A stretch of 55,061 bases of DNA, taken from positions 1 to 55,061 of the forward strand of contig CAYQPF010000017.1 of assembly GCA_964419225.1 (NCBI GenBank). Direction: 5' to 3'. The notes beneath the pieces are model-generated. The model saw only the letters and a program-made list of their open reading frames with translations. It did not search any database and had not been told where the DNA came from. The DNA is from CAYQPF01 sp964419225. Lineage in GTDB: Bacteria; Cloacimonadota; Cloacimonadia; Cloacimonadales; CAYQPF01. Made by a program: the position numbers and the translations under genes. Below are positions 9,291 through 17,078 of this stretch, one piece after another (the stretch's first letter is position 1; each line of letters opens with the position of its first letter).

Positions 9291-9428
9291 TTACGTTACA
9301 GGAGGAGGCAGATCATGATATTCACCGGCAAAATAAACCCTGGATCCAGGCACACTGGCTTCCACCATATATAGAGCTAAATGTTTCTTATTTAGTTTAA
9401 ACTCTCTTCCGGTAAACTCTGAACTCAT
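9291..9428 (-). CDS. Small ORF (45 aa) leading the Cys-rich/ArsR operon
   Basis: The ATG at 9428 has a strong GAGGAGG site 5 nt upstream. It encodes MSSEFTGREFKLNKKHLALY, then a short hydrophobic/aromatic stretch and an LPPPVT tail. There is no cysteine, signal peptide or known domain. The frame is open further upstream to 9551, but that extension would run through the promoter/dyad region and has no ribosome site. It could be a leader peptide or a small protein. The ribosome site is the main support. Confidence 0.5.
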   Translation of the reverse strand: MSSEFTGREFKLNKKHLALYMVEASVPGSRVYFAGEYHDLPPPVT

Positions 9429-9440
9429 TATGCCTCCTCT

Positions 9441-9503
9441 GGTATATATCACAATAGATATATACCATATATGGCATATTCCAAACACGGCATATGTTGT
9501 CAA
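9441..9503 (-). promoter_or_regulatory. Probable promoter and palindromic operator of the Cys-rich/ArsR operon
   Basis: Reading the minus strand, a perfect TTGACA (9503-9498) is followed by a poor -10 (AATATG after a 17-bp spacer). Next come two dyads: CCATATATGG (9465-9474) and a perfect 9-bp inverted repeat GGTATATAT / ATATATACC with an 8-bp spacer (9441-9466), ending 12 bp before the 45-aa ORF. AT-rich dyads overlapping the start region are typical of ArsR/SmtB operators. Assignment to the regulator at 8398-8715 is inference. Confidence 0.6.
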
Positions 9504-9582
9504 GAAAATAAATATATTTCTTTGATTTCTTTTTGCGTCGTAACAAAACAATCAAACCTGGCAAACTTTCGAATTTTTATTT

Positions 9583-9632
9583 AACCAGACAATGCAGTAG
9601 AAATTAATTGTCTGGTTGAAGCTATTGAGCTT
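9583..9632 (+). repeat. Decayed fragment of the 168-bp inverted-repeat element
   Basis: The stretch contains TGCAGTAGAA and TCTGGTTGAAGCTA in the same order and spacing as the left arm of the full copies at 24122 and 34376. It also forms a perfect 11-bp inverted repeat (AACCAGACAAT at 9583-9593, ATTGTCTGGTT at 9607-9617). The right half of the element is missing. Confidence 0.5.
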
Positions 9633-9690
9633 AGGAATTAGAGCCACGGAACATGGTAATGTGGTTGGATTCTCGAGTTGTTTTGCCAGC

Positions 9691-9718
9691 AAAAAAAGGC
9701 ATGGTGTTGCCATGCCTT
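9691..9718 (-). terminator. Intrinsic terminator of the 1026-aa exported protein gene
   Basis: On the minus strand a 9-bp stem (AAGGCATGG/CCATGCCTT, 5-nt loop) is followed by an uninterrupted run of T (complement of 9691-9697). It lies 25 bp past the stop. Confidence 0.85.
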
Positions 9719-9742
9719 AGGTTATTATCGATCAGGATTATT

Positions 9743-12700
9743 TTATTTTGCCTGCATTTGCACTTTTTTCCGGTTTGAGACCTTTCTGGCAGGAGTCACA
9801 TCATCCAATTGGGCTCTTACAAAATAAAAGAACTTTCCATGAACGGGACTTACTTTGAACCAGGGGACAGCATTTTCGGTGGTGGCAATTAAAGTGGCAT
9901 CGGCTCCGTTAGGATCTGTCCCACCGTATAAACAGAATCTGCTTACATCAATCATATAATTATACCAGGTAATGTACATTTTATCTTCAGAACTTAGATA
10001 TTGTATGTTGACATTAACAATAGGAGGAAGACAGTTCCAGCAAGCATACATGGGTCCCATGGAATTAAACTCTATTTCATTCAATTCTGTCACAAGCTGA
10101 TCATTATCCACTACAGCATACATACTCCAGAATGTAGTAGCTCCTGGATAAGAGATGTTATTGAAGAATACGGAAAGGGTATCTCCTGCAGCAAGCCCAT
10201 TGACAATTGAGTAGTAATCACCCCGGATATTTGATTCCGGAACAGAGGGAGAATTTTTAAACAGATCAACATAAAAAGGCTGTGTTACATCGGCATTACC
10301 GGTATTTTGCAGCAAAACTCTTACATTCAGCAGATCTGTCGATGTCAGCACAAGCTTATTCCAGGCAACCATCTGAATTCTCAAATCAGGATAATCATTA
10401 GGACCTAAGTGGGGGAAAGCTACTTGCAGAAATTCTGAGTTTTCAACTTGCGGAAGGTCAAAAGACAAGCTTTCACTATCCCAATCAAAACTCTGCTGAG
10501 CAGTTAACCATGAATCTGAGGCAGAAAATCTGTAGTAAACATATTCAGGACAATATCCCAAGTTATGATTGATGTAGAGATTAGAACCGGAAAACATATT
10601 TCCTGTAAAAGTAAATACATAAGCTGTATTGGGCATACCTGTATATTCCGGATCCCAGTTAACCTGCATGGAAATATCTGAATCGTAGGGCAGAGGATAA
10701 AAATAGAAATAATTATAGAATTTCCAGACAGGTGCCGGATTGGCCATTTTGGTCAGATTTACAATACCTTCTCCGGAAAACGCTGTTCCTCTGGTATAGA
10801 AATAATCATGATCTTTTTTCACAACTCTGATATTTTCCACTGCCAAATCACAATACTCAAAATTGGCATCAGTATTAACAGCATGAAAACCGAAATAGTA
10901 GGTATCAGTTATTTCAGGAATAAATACTGCCGATCCCACATTACTTCTGAAATGTTCATTTATATTGTTAACCGTTAATAAAGTGGTATTCATAGCCACC
11001 GGATCGCTGGAATTTCCTACTTTTACTTCCAGATACTCCGAGATATTTAAACCAGAAAAACTACCATAATTGAAATTCAGATTATAAGCTACCCCAGCTT
11101 CCAAAGTAATAGGAGGCATAAACATCCAATCATCCATTTCTGAATAATATGCACCGATATAAGCTGCCATATCCTCTTCTTCGTAAGTATAAGAACTGAC
11201 AAACCAGGTTGACCAATCATTATTATTATCCACAATATTCCAGTCAGAAGAGAAATTCTCTTCCGGGAAGTTTCTAAAAGACACAAAATAGGGAATTTGA
11301 TTGACTATTGGATCCGAGGTAGTTCCAAAAGTACTTTCATAGATAGTGGGACAATCACCAAATTCATTAAACGGAGTAATATACCAGGAATACCAGGAAT
11401 CAGAATTCAATAAATAAGGAATTTTGTAAGAGTTGCCACTCTGCACGGAAACCAGATGATTATTAAAAAATACTTTGTAGCCAGAAGCCTCGGGATTGAC
11501 TTCCCAAGTCAGAGTGAGATCCTTGGCCACACCCTCTTCCTCTTGATAAGGAGATAATTCTGTGCAAGGTAAGGGCGGTAAATCTGACAAAGTGAAAGAG
11601 ATATTATCCACAAACAAATCATACGAGTTTCCCGGATTTTGATGTTCACTGACAAAAGCCAGTCTGATCTGCTCAGCCCCAGGATAATTATAAATATTAC
11701 ATTCCACATGGATAGTTGTGGTATTAGGCATGGTTGAACCACTAAACTCCTTGAGAATATTTTGTGTAAACCACATAGAACTGTTATAGCTGTTAACTGC
11801 AACTAAAAAACGATCATCACTTTCAAAAATTCCAGGGTTAAAAGAATTACCAGTAGCTGTAAACCCTAAATCGAATTCCATTTTGACATAACGGTTATTG
11901 GAATTCAGAGGAGGTGTTATTAGCCAGTTATAGCCTGGTTCATAAACCTGAATTTTGGCAGCTTGGTTTATACCTGGTTGATTGAGATAATCACCTACTA
12001 TCCAAGCAGAATTGGGAGTGGTAGTAGTATAATAATCCAGGGGGCCTGACGCTGCATAACTCTGCCAGTTGACCGGCATGGTTGGACTGTCAAAACTCTG
12101 AGTATATGGCAAGTTCAGGGCAGGATCAGGAACAGTGGTAAATTCCCATTCCGGTCCTGCTATTTCCTGACTGCCGTTAACGGTAACCACTTTCCAGTAG
12201 TAATGTCCATACTGCCATTCAGAATAGTGGTAATAATTGTTGTAATAGACTATCTCCCTGTCAAAGATATTATAATTTCCAGGAGATGTTCCTATACTGA
12301 GCAGAAAATAGTCTGCAAAATTAAACCCGCCCCACAGAAGACCGGTATTAATCGACACATTTGTTTGCTGATCGGGGGGATCAGGATAAGCCGGGACTCC
12401 ATCCACAGTGGTAAATGTGTAAACAGTACTGGTCGGAGAATTCTGAGAGTTGGCATAGGCAGTAACTGTCCAGTAATATGTAGTATTAAATAAGAGTTTT
12501 TCGGGTTGATAGGAACTTGTATTTCCCACATTCAATTCGTTCAGAATATTGGTGGGAGGATTATCTGTCCCCAGGGAAAACATGTAATAATCTACTGCCG
12601 GATTATCGCCGAACCAGGAAAATGTTTCCAAAACCTGTATTCCAGTCGCCGAATCCGCAGGACTGCAAAGAAATACCGGAGCAGGGGGATCAAGATCCCT

Positions 12701-12823
12701 GTTGTTGAGCTGCTTCCCTTTTGTCGAAGGATTTAAATCATTTGTTGTGGTAGCAAAAATTACAGTGACGACACTTGTTAATAAAACCCCAAAAAGCAGA
12801 ATTTTCCGCAAATTGTTACCCAT
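9743..12823 (-). CDS. Exported FN3 / jelly-roll / CARDB multidomain protein (1026 aa)
   Basis: The ATG at 12823 follows CAGGAGGG. A signal peptide occupies about residues 1-25 (RKILLFGVLLTSVVTVIFA). Two FN3-like domains follow (~48-140 and ~141-232, with TYYWTVTA and HYYWKVVT strands). Next come a jelly-roll anchor-J-like domain (~240-410, NWLITPPL), another FN3-like domain (~415-505), a second jelly-roll (~510-670, DDWMFMPPITLEAG) and a CARDB-like domain (~835-950, PDLRIQMVAWNK, RVLLQNTGNADV, VVDNDQLVTELNE). It ends in an FN3-like segment similar to the end of the 2369-aa protein. It lacks the YPNPFNP sorting domain of its three downstream neighbours, so its anchoring may differ. Inference: cell-surface or secreted binding protein. 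No catalytic motif is visible. Confidence 0.85.
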   Translation of the reverse strand: MGNNLRKILLFGVLLTSVVTVIFATTTNDLNPSTKGKQLNNRDLDPPAPVFLCSPADSATGIQVLETFSWFGDNPAVDYYMFSLGTDNPPTNILNELNVGNTSSYQPEKLLFNTTYYWTVTAYANSQNSPTSTVYTFTTVDGVPAYPDPPDQQTNVSINTGLLWGGFNFADYFLLSIGTSPGNYNIFDREIVYYNNYYHYSEWQYGHYYWKVVTVNGSQEIAGPEWEFTTVPDPALNLPYTQSFDSPTMPVNWQSYAASGPLDYYTTTTPNSAWIVGDYLNQPGINQAAKIQVYEPGYNWLITPPLNSNNRYVKMEFDLGFTATGNSFNPGIFESDDRFLVAVNSYNSSMWFTQNILKEFSGSTMPNTTTIHVECNIYNYPGAEQIRLAFVSEHQNPGNSYDLFVDNISFTLSDLPPLPCTELSPYQEEEGVAKDLTLTWEVNPEASGYKVFFNNHLVSVQSGNSYKIPYLLNSDSWYSWYITPFNEFGDCPTIYESTFGTTSDPIVNQIPYFVSFRNFPEENFSSDWNIVDNNNDWSTWFVSSYTYEEEDMAAYIGAYYSEMDDWMFMPPITLEAGVAYNLNFNYGSFSGLNISEYLEVKVGNSSDPVAMNTTLLTVNNINEHFRSNVGSAVFIPEITDTYYFGFHAVNTDANFEYCDLAVENIRVVKKDHDYFYTRGTAFSGEGIVNLTKMANPAPVWKFYNYFYFYPLPYDSDISMQVNWDPEYTGMPNTAYVFTFTGNMFSGSNLYINHNLGYCPEYVYYRFSASDSWLTAQQSFDWDSESLSFDLPQVENSEFLQVAFPHLGPNDYPDLRIQMVAWNKLVLTSTDLLNVRVLLQNTGNADVTQPFYVDLFKNSPSVPESNIRGDYYSIVNGLAAGDTLSVFFNNISYPGATTFWSMYAVVDNDQLVTELNEIEFNSMGPMYACWNCLPPIVNVNIQYLSSEDKMYITWYNYMIDVSRFCLYGGTDPNGADATLIATTENAVPWFKVSPVHGKFFYFVRAQLDDVTPARKVSNRKKVQMQAK

Positions 12824-13759
12824 AAGCCCTCCTGAAAAACATTTTTTTGTTTATAAAGCAAAATGCAAATCATTGCTGATTTGCGAGTATCATACCAGTC
12901 AACCCCTTAAAGGTTATTATCTCAACACACCCTTCACCTGCGGTGCTACCCCACTTTATCGAGATAAAATAGTGTTTCAGCTGCCGTCAGGGCAATCTTG
13001 AAATGACACTGATTTTGATCAGATTTTACTAAAGATTGTTTCTCTTGTCAAGAGAATCCAGGCTGTTTACTGATTTTTCGTTGCTGAAAATTCTTCCAGC
13101 CTCATTCCAAATCAAACAATCTTTGTACAGGTAAAAGATCTTGTTTAAAACACTCCCAAACTATAAGGACATCAGCAACAACTGATGATCACTGAAAAAT
13201 CTATTACAATAATCGTAATTTATTGAATTATCTTTAGTAATTTTAGTGCTCATAAATAGTAATTTTTTAGGTGATCTTTCGTAAAATATGTCTCGACACA
13301 TTGCTATTAGGCAATCGGTGTTTCATTTTGGGCACTAAGGCACTTTTTTTGAAAACCCGATGTCCATTTTTCAATAACTTACGAACATGAAACTGCTTTT
13401 TTGTTTATTTCCTTGTTAAGTGTTTCTATTCGAGCAAAGAAAAACCCGGATTATGCAGTAACCATTTGCTGCACAAACCGGGTCGGACATTAAATTAACA
13501 GTAAAACAATAGTGCAATTAATGAGCCAATATATTTCTCTATATAAAAAAAAGTTCGATTTCCTGCCAGCTTTACTTGGAACGCCGGCTTTAGCCGGTAA
13601 TCCTGTATGCTTAGCTTACAGTCTCATCACTCATCTCTCTTTCTCTGCTGCCAACTGCCCTGGGCAAATGATTATTTGCCCCTACAAATCAGTGGAACGG
13701 TTATGAGCCGTTCCCTACAGCTCATCGTCACAACTTCACTCGTCACACGTCACTCGTTA
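12824..13759. other. Long intergenic region with hairpins, mini-repeat and 7-bp array
   Basis: I see no gene in these 936 bp. The part nearest the 1026-aa gene (its leader) has a perfect 8-bp hairpin, GCAAATCA/TGATTTGC, at 12865-12884. 13443-13483 is a short element with the same ends as the 168-bp repeat. 13662-13681 (GGGCAAAT/ATTTGCCC) and 13694-13714 (GGAACGG/CCGTTCC) are members of the palindrome family. 13725-13760 is a 7-bp array ending at the stop of the next gene. No promoter could be assigned with confidence. Confidence 0.6.
13443..13483. repeat. Mini-copy of the inverted-repeat element (ends only)
   Basis: It reads AACCCGGATTATGCAGTA, then 7 nt, then TGCTGCACAAACCGGGT. These match the two terminal repeats of the 168-bp elements (AACCCGrA-TGTG-AGTAGA type) placed almost back to back, as an internal deletion would leave. 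It could instead be an independent hairpin. Confidence 0.55.
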
Positions 13760-13760
13760 C
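13725..13760 (-). repeat. Degenerate 7-bp tandem array abutting a stop codon
   Basis: Read on the minus strand it runs gtaacga, gtgacgt, gtgacga, gtgaagtt (one extra base), gtgacga. The first G (13760) is the last base of the TAG stop of the 1012-aa gene. Confidence 0.75.
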
Positions 13761-16700
13761 TATTTCATCAACAGCATTTTCTTGATCTGACTCTTCCCAT
13801 TGGCTGTCAATTTATAGAAATAAACACCGGAGGAAACAGGTTTTTCTGAGCTGCCACGTCCTTTCCATGTGACATCATGTTTCCCGGCAGGCATTGTTTC
13901 GTTGACCAGATTGGTCACTTTCTGCCCTTTGATATTATAGACTGAAAGTTCAACTTTTGCCTGTGCCGGTAAATTGAAACTGATCGTTGTTTCCGGGTTG
14001 AATGGATTGGGATAGTTATTATTCAATTTGAAAGTTGTCGGAGCATTGATTGGATTATCAGTACCTAAGGGCTGGATATTGATTTTCTGGATTTTGATAT
14101 TCGAGTAATAGTATTCCCTGACATATTTATCATAATTTATGTAAAATCCATGATCATTTTCATGATTTTCAGTCCAGGCAAGATAAACAGTATTCATATC
14201 CACGGGTTCAACTATAAGATTATCCTTTATACTATTAACCAAACTCTCAAGAGAATTGCTGAGTTGCAAGCCATTATCCCCGGCTAAGACATTCCCCTGA
14301 TCATCAATAAGATTAAAGTCTAAATTGGTATGTATCGGATTATTGATCTCCGGATTCCCTCCGTCATCGAGAAAACATGTTGTATAACCAGGGAAACTGC
14401 TGATCTTTAAACGGTTAGAATAGATATAATTATAATTATCCGGAAAAATCATTTTGTTGAATTCCCAGAGAGGAGTAACCTGAGTTCCATTGATCGTATA
14501 TTTCTGGAAAGTTAGATTAAACCTATTATCAGAAGTGAAAACTTCTAAGCCATTGTTCCATTGTGTATCAAGAACATTAGACAAAGGAAGAGCATATCCT
14601 CCTTCCGGGAAAACAAGATTACCTTCGGTATCTATTTTTTGCAATAGTACTTGATTAGTGCTGGTATCTGTATCATAGTCTGAGCGGGTGAAGATAATAC
14701 CCTCCTCTGTGGCAAACATTTTTGTATATGGCTCATAATAATAATTATCTTGACCTGTAAAGATTGTGTAACCCTCTTCAGGCCAGGCAGGATCAAGATC
14801 ATAGTTATCTGTAAGTTTAAAAGCCTTGTATGTAGCAATATTAGTGGAATCAAAAGCACACAGAAATAGGATATTGTTTTTATAATCCAACATACGATAG
14901 CTGAAATTAGGATTATCCATAACATAATGCCCTGTTACAGGATAAGCAACTGTATTGCCGGTAAGTCTTTGAGCTCTAAGTGAACCTGGATAATTAGCAC
15001 TTTCCCTAAATAAGATAGATGTGTAGTTATTTTCTTTGACTATTAACGTGAAAAAAAGATCATTGGTAGATTGTTGACAGATTTTTTTACCTGGATTACC
15101 GGAAGTATTCACCCCACTGGCATCATATATTTTAGCATATAATCCACCATTGTCTGTATTAGAAAAGAATCCGTAAATAGTAAAACCTTCGGCCGCATTT
15201 TTAGTTACTTTGACATCCAGATGAATTGCTTCACCAATTAGTGTCCCTGAAGTCAGGGGCGTCATATTCCCAATATTATTAATTTTTCTAAAATATAGTT
15301 TTTGCATAGGGACATCATTACTTATAGCATTGTACTCTCTCCAGATCACAAAAGCATGATCTGAATAACCAACCAGAGAAATCAATTGGGCAATATTGTT
15401 ATTGCAGGTAACTATTTGCGTAATTGGTCCCAAAGAGTTTCCGCTCAGATCACAGGATTTAGTATTCATGTATTTACCAGCATTATCATATTGAATCCAG
15501 GTGTAAACAAGATGATCTGAAACATTAACCAGATTAGGGCAATAATCGGTTTCATAGCTAAATGTTTGCAAAGTATATCCTGCAGCACCCAAAAGTAATG
15601 TGCCCTCTGAATTAATTTTTTGCAAAACAAGTTTACGGGAATCTGTATCATTAGTGGCACATACCACATAGAAAATATCATTTAGCATTTCAAACCCGGC
15701 TAATCCATCAACAGAACTCTGAAAAAGATTTAGGGCTGATGTTACAACACTTCCAGTTGAATTTATTTTGTTGTATTTACAAAAGCCAGTTAAATTATAC
15801 CCACCTAACTCACTTACGAGAATTATTTCTTCATTTTGAGAGTTAACATTATTGAACAAATACGGATTTGAATTAGTTAAAGTTTGAACAAACACATCCT
15901 GGGCAAAGACAGGTATTCCCGAACTGTTAATTCTTTGTGTATAAATTCCGGCTAAGTCCCGGGCATCAACCCAACAGACATAAAAGCCTCCCTGATTATC
16001 TGCTATTACTTGCAGCTTAGCTTTTATTGACGCAAAATCAGACACAACCTGTTCCTGATAAATGACTGTACCTGAATTATCCAGTGAAGCAGAAACAATT
16101 GTACTGGATGTTACGTCACTTGAGTTGTTTAAATAGACAATAAAAATCCCATTTACTGAGTTTTTGCATATTCCATAGTAGTCAGAAGAAATAAAGATAC
16201 TTTCATTGACTACAGTCCCGAATTCATTCCATAAAGCATTTCCTGCAGAGCTAAGATGTTGAGCTCTGATTTGCTTAATATTGCTGTTATCAGGTATTGA
16301 TCCCCACGTCAAAAAGACTCCTCCATTATCATCTGAGATCATTTTTAGGGAAAATGTTAACTCATTTTGACCATTGACAACAACACCTTGGGGTGCCCAT
16401 AAAAGCTGCCCCTGGGCATTGATTTTTTGCAGAACTAATTGAGGTGAACTATTATCATTCTCATATGCATACCAGGCGATAATGTAACAATTATCTGAAG
16501 TGGCGACTATTTGAGGACGATCTTTAATCATTTGGTCCTGATTTACAAGTAAGGGTTGATTGCCCCAAGGTGTATTTCCCTGGACATCTTTCATTTGGGC
16601 ATAAATATTAGTACGATCACTGTCAACTTTTGACCAAACATAGACAACACCATTGCTTTGTGCAGCAACAGCATTGCTCCAAATAAAATCATCTGCCTGT

Positions 16701-16798
16701 CGAATATTTTTTTCTTCACCCCAAGGCAGGACATCGGTTTGGGCGAGGATTAGACCCAGGCTGCAAACCATAAGACACAATAAAAGAATCCGTTTCAT
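13760..16798 (-). CDS. Exported sorting-domain protein, tandem paralogue 1 (1012 aa)
   Basis: The ATG at 16798 follows GGAGGAAGC. The signal peptide is MKRILLLCLMVCSLGLILAQ. The body (~30-900) is made of repeated beta-propeller-like units with QxxPQIVATSDN..IIAWYAYE and LQKINAQGQLLWAPQG motifs, recurring as IYTQRINSSGIPVF, LQKINSEGTLLLG and LQKIDTEGNLVFPEGG. Such W-x-x-x-G / Q-K-I-N-x-x-G units are common in surface proteins of this group. The last ~90 residues form the type A sorting (FlgD-Ig-like) domain: NNYPNPFNPETTISF, VYNIKGQKVTNLVNE, VSSGVYFYKL and KKMLLMK. Known: such domains direct outer-membrane translocation by the type IX system and are then cleaved. The substrate of the propeller is unknown. 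It is one of three adjacent paralogues on this strand. Confidence 0.88.
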   Translation of the reverse strand: MKRILLLCLMVCSLGLILAQTDVLPWGEEKNIRQADDFIWSNAVAAQSNGVVYVWSKVDSDRTNIYAQMKDVQGNTPWGNQPLLVNQDQMIKDRPQIVATSDNCYIIAWYAYENDNSSPQLVLQKINAQGQLLWAPQGVVVNGQNELTFSLKMISDDNGGVFLTWGSIPDNSNIKQIRAQHLSSAGNALWNEFGTVVNESIFISSDYYGICKNSVNGIFIVYLNNSSDVTSSTIVSASLDNSGTVIYQEQVVSDFASIKAKLQVIADNQGGFYVCWVDARDLAGIYTQRINSSGIPVFAQDVFVQTLTNSNPYLFNNVNSQNEEIILVSELGGYNLTGFCKYNKINSTGSVVTSALNLFQSSVDGLAGFEMLNDIFYVVCATNDTDSRKLVLQKINSEGTLLLGAAGYTLQTFSYETDYCPNLVNVSDHLVYTWIQYDNAGKYMNTKSCDLSGNSLGPITQIVTCNNNIAQLISLVGYSDHAFVIWREYNAISNDVPMQKLYFRKINNIGNMTPLTSGTLIGEAIHLDVKVTKNAAEGFTIYGFFSNTDNGGLYAKIYDASGVNTSGNPGKKICQQSTNDLFFTLIVKENNYTSILFRESANYPGSLRAQRLTGNTVAYPVTGHYVMDNPNFSYRMLDYKNNILFLCAFDSTNIATYKAFKLTDNYDLDPAWPEEGYTIFTGQDNYYYEPYTKMFATEEGIIFTRSDYDTDTSTNQVLLQKIDTEGNLVFPEGGYALPLSNVLDTQWNNGLEVFTSDNRFNLTFQKYTINGTQVTPLWEFNKMIFPDNYNYIYSNRLKISSFPGYTTCFLDDGGNPEINNPIHTNLDFNLIDDQGNVLAGDNGLQLSNSLESLVNSIKDNLIVEPVDMNTVYLAWTENHENDHGFYINYDKYVREYYYSNIKIQKINIQPLGTDNPINAPTTFKLNNNYPNPFNPETTISFNLPAQAKVELSVYNIKGQKVTNLVNETMPAGKHDVTWKGRGSSEKPVSSGVYFYKLTANGKSQIKKMLLMK

Positions 16799-16957
16799 GC
16801 TTCCTCCAAATTTCTGGTTTTTGAGCTGATGCGAGCATTACTCCCTCAGCTCATTATTGGTTAAAACGATTTATTGGTCAGGTTCCCCTTCCTGCCCTAC
16901 TATTCATCTCTCTTTCTTTGCTGCCAACAGCCCTGGGCAAATAATTATTTGCCCCTA
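16799..16957 (-). repeat. Duplicated leader/intergenic cassette, copy 1, with leader hairpin
   Basis: Nearly base-for-base the same as 20033-20190. It includes the GGAGGAAGC ribosome site, a leader hairpin (GAGCTGA at 16823-16829 paired with TCAGCTC at 16846-16852), an AT-rich stretch likely to hold the promoter, and the GGGCAAAT/ATTTGCCC palindrome (16935-16954). The leader hairpin lies 25-55 nt before the start codon and could act on translation or mRNA stability. Confidence 0.75.
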
Positions 16958-17050
16958 CAATTCAGCGGAACGATTATGAACCGTTCCCTACAGCTCATCG
17001 TCACACGTTACACGTCACTCATCTCTCGTCACTTATCTCTCTTTCTCTGA

Positions 17051-17078
17051 TGCCAACAGCCCACTGCCCACTGTCCAC
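17051..17078 (-). repeat. 7-bp array at the stop codon of paralogue 2
   Basis: On the minus strand: gtggaca, gtgggca, gtgggct, gttggca, starting with the final G of TAG at 17078. A second run lies further on near 16996-17035 (gtgacga, gagatga, gtgacgt, gtaacgt, gtgacga). Confidence 0.7.

Noticed and set aside
8814..9318. Two plus-strand ORFs opposite the Cys-rich gene
   Set aside because: Antisense shadows produced by the repeated TGT/ACA cysteine codons; no ribosome sites.
9429..9551. Upstream extension of the 45-aa ORF to 86 aa
   Set aside because: It would translate the -35/dyad region and has no ribosome site. The internal ATG has a perfect one.
13443..13483. A simple intrinsic terminator
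   Set aside because: No T-run follows on either strand, no gene ends close by, and its ends match the 168-bp element.
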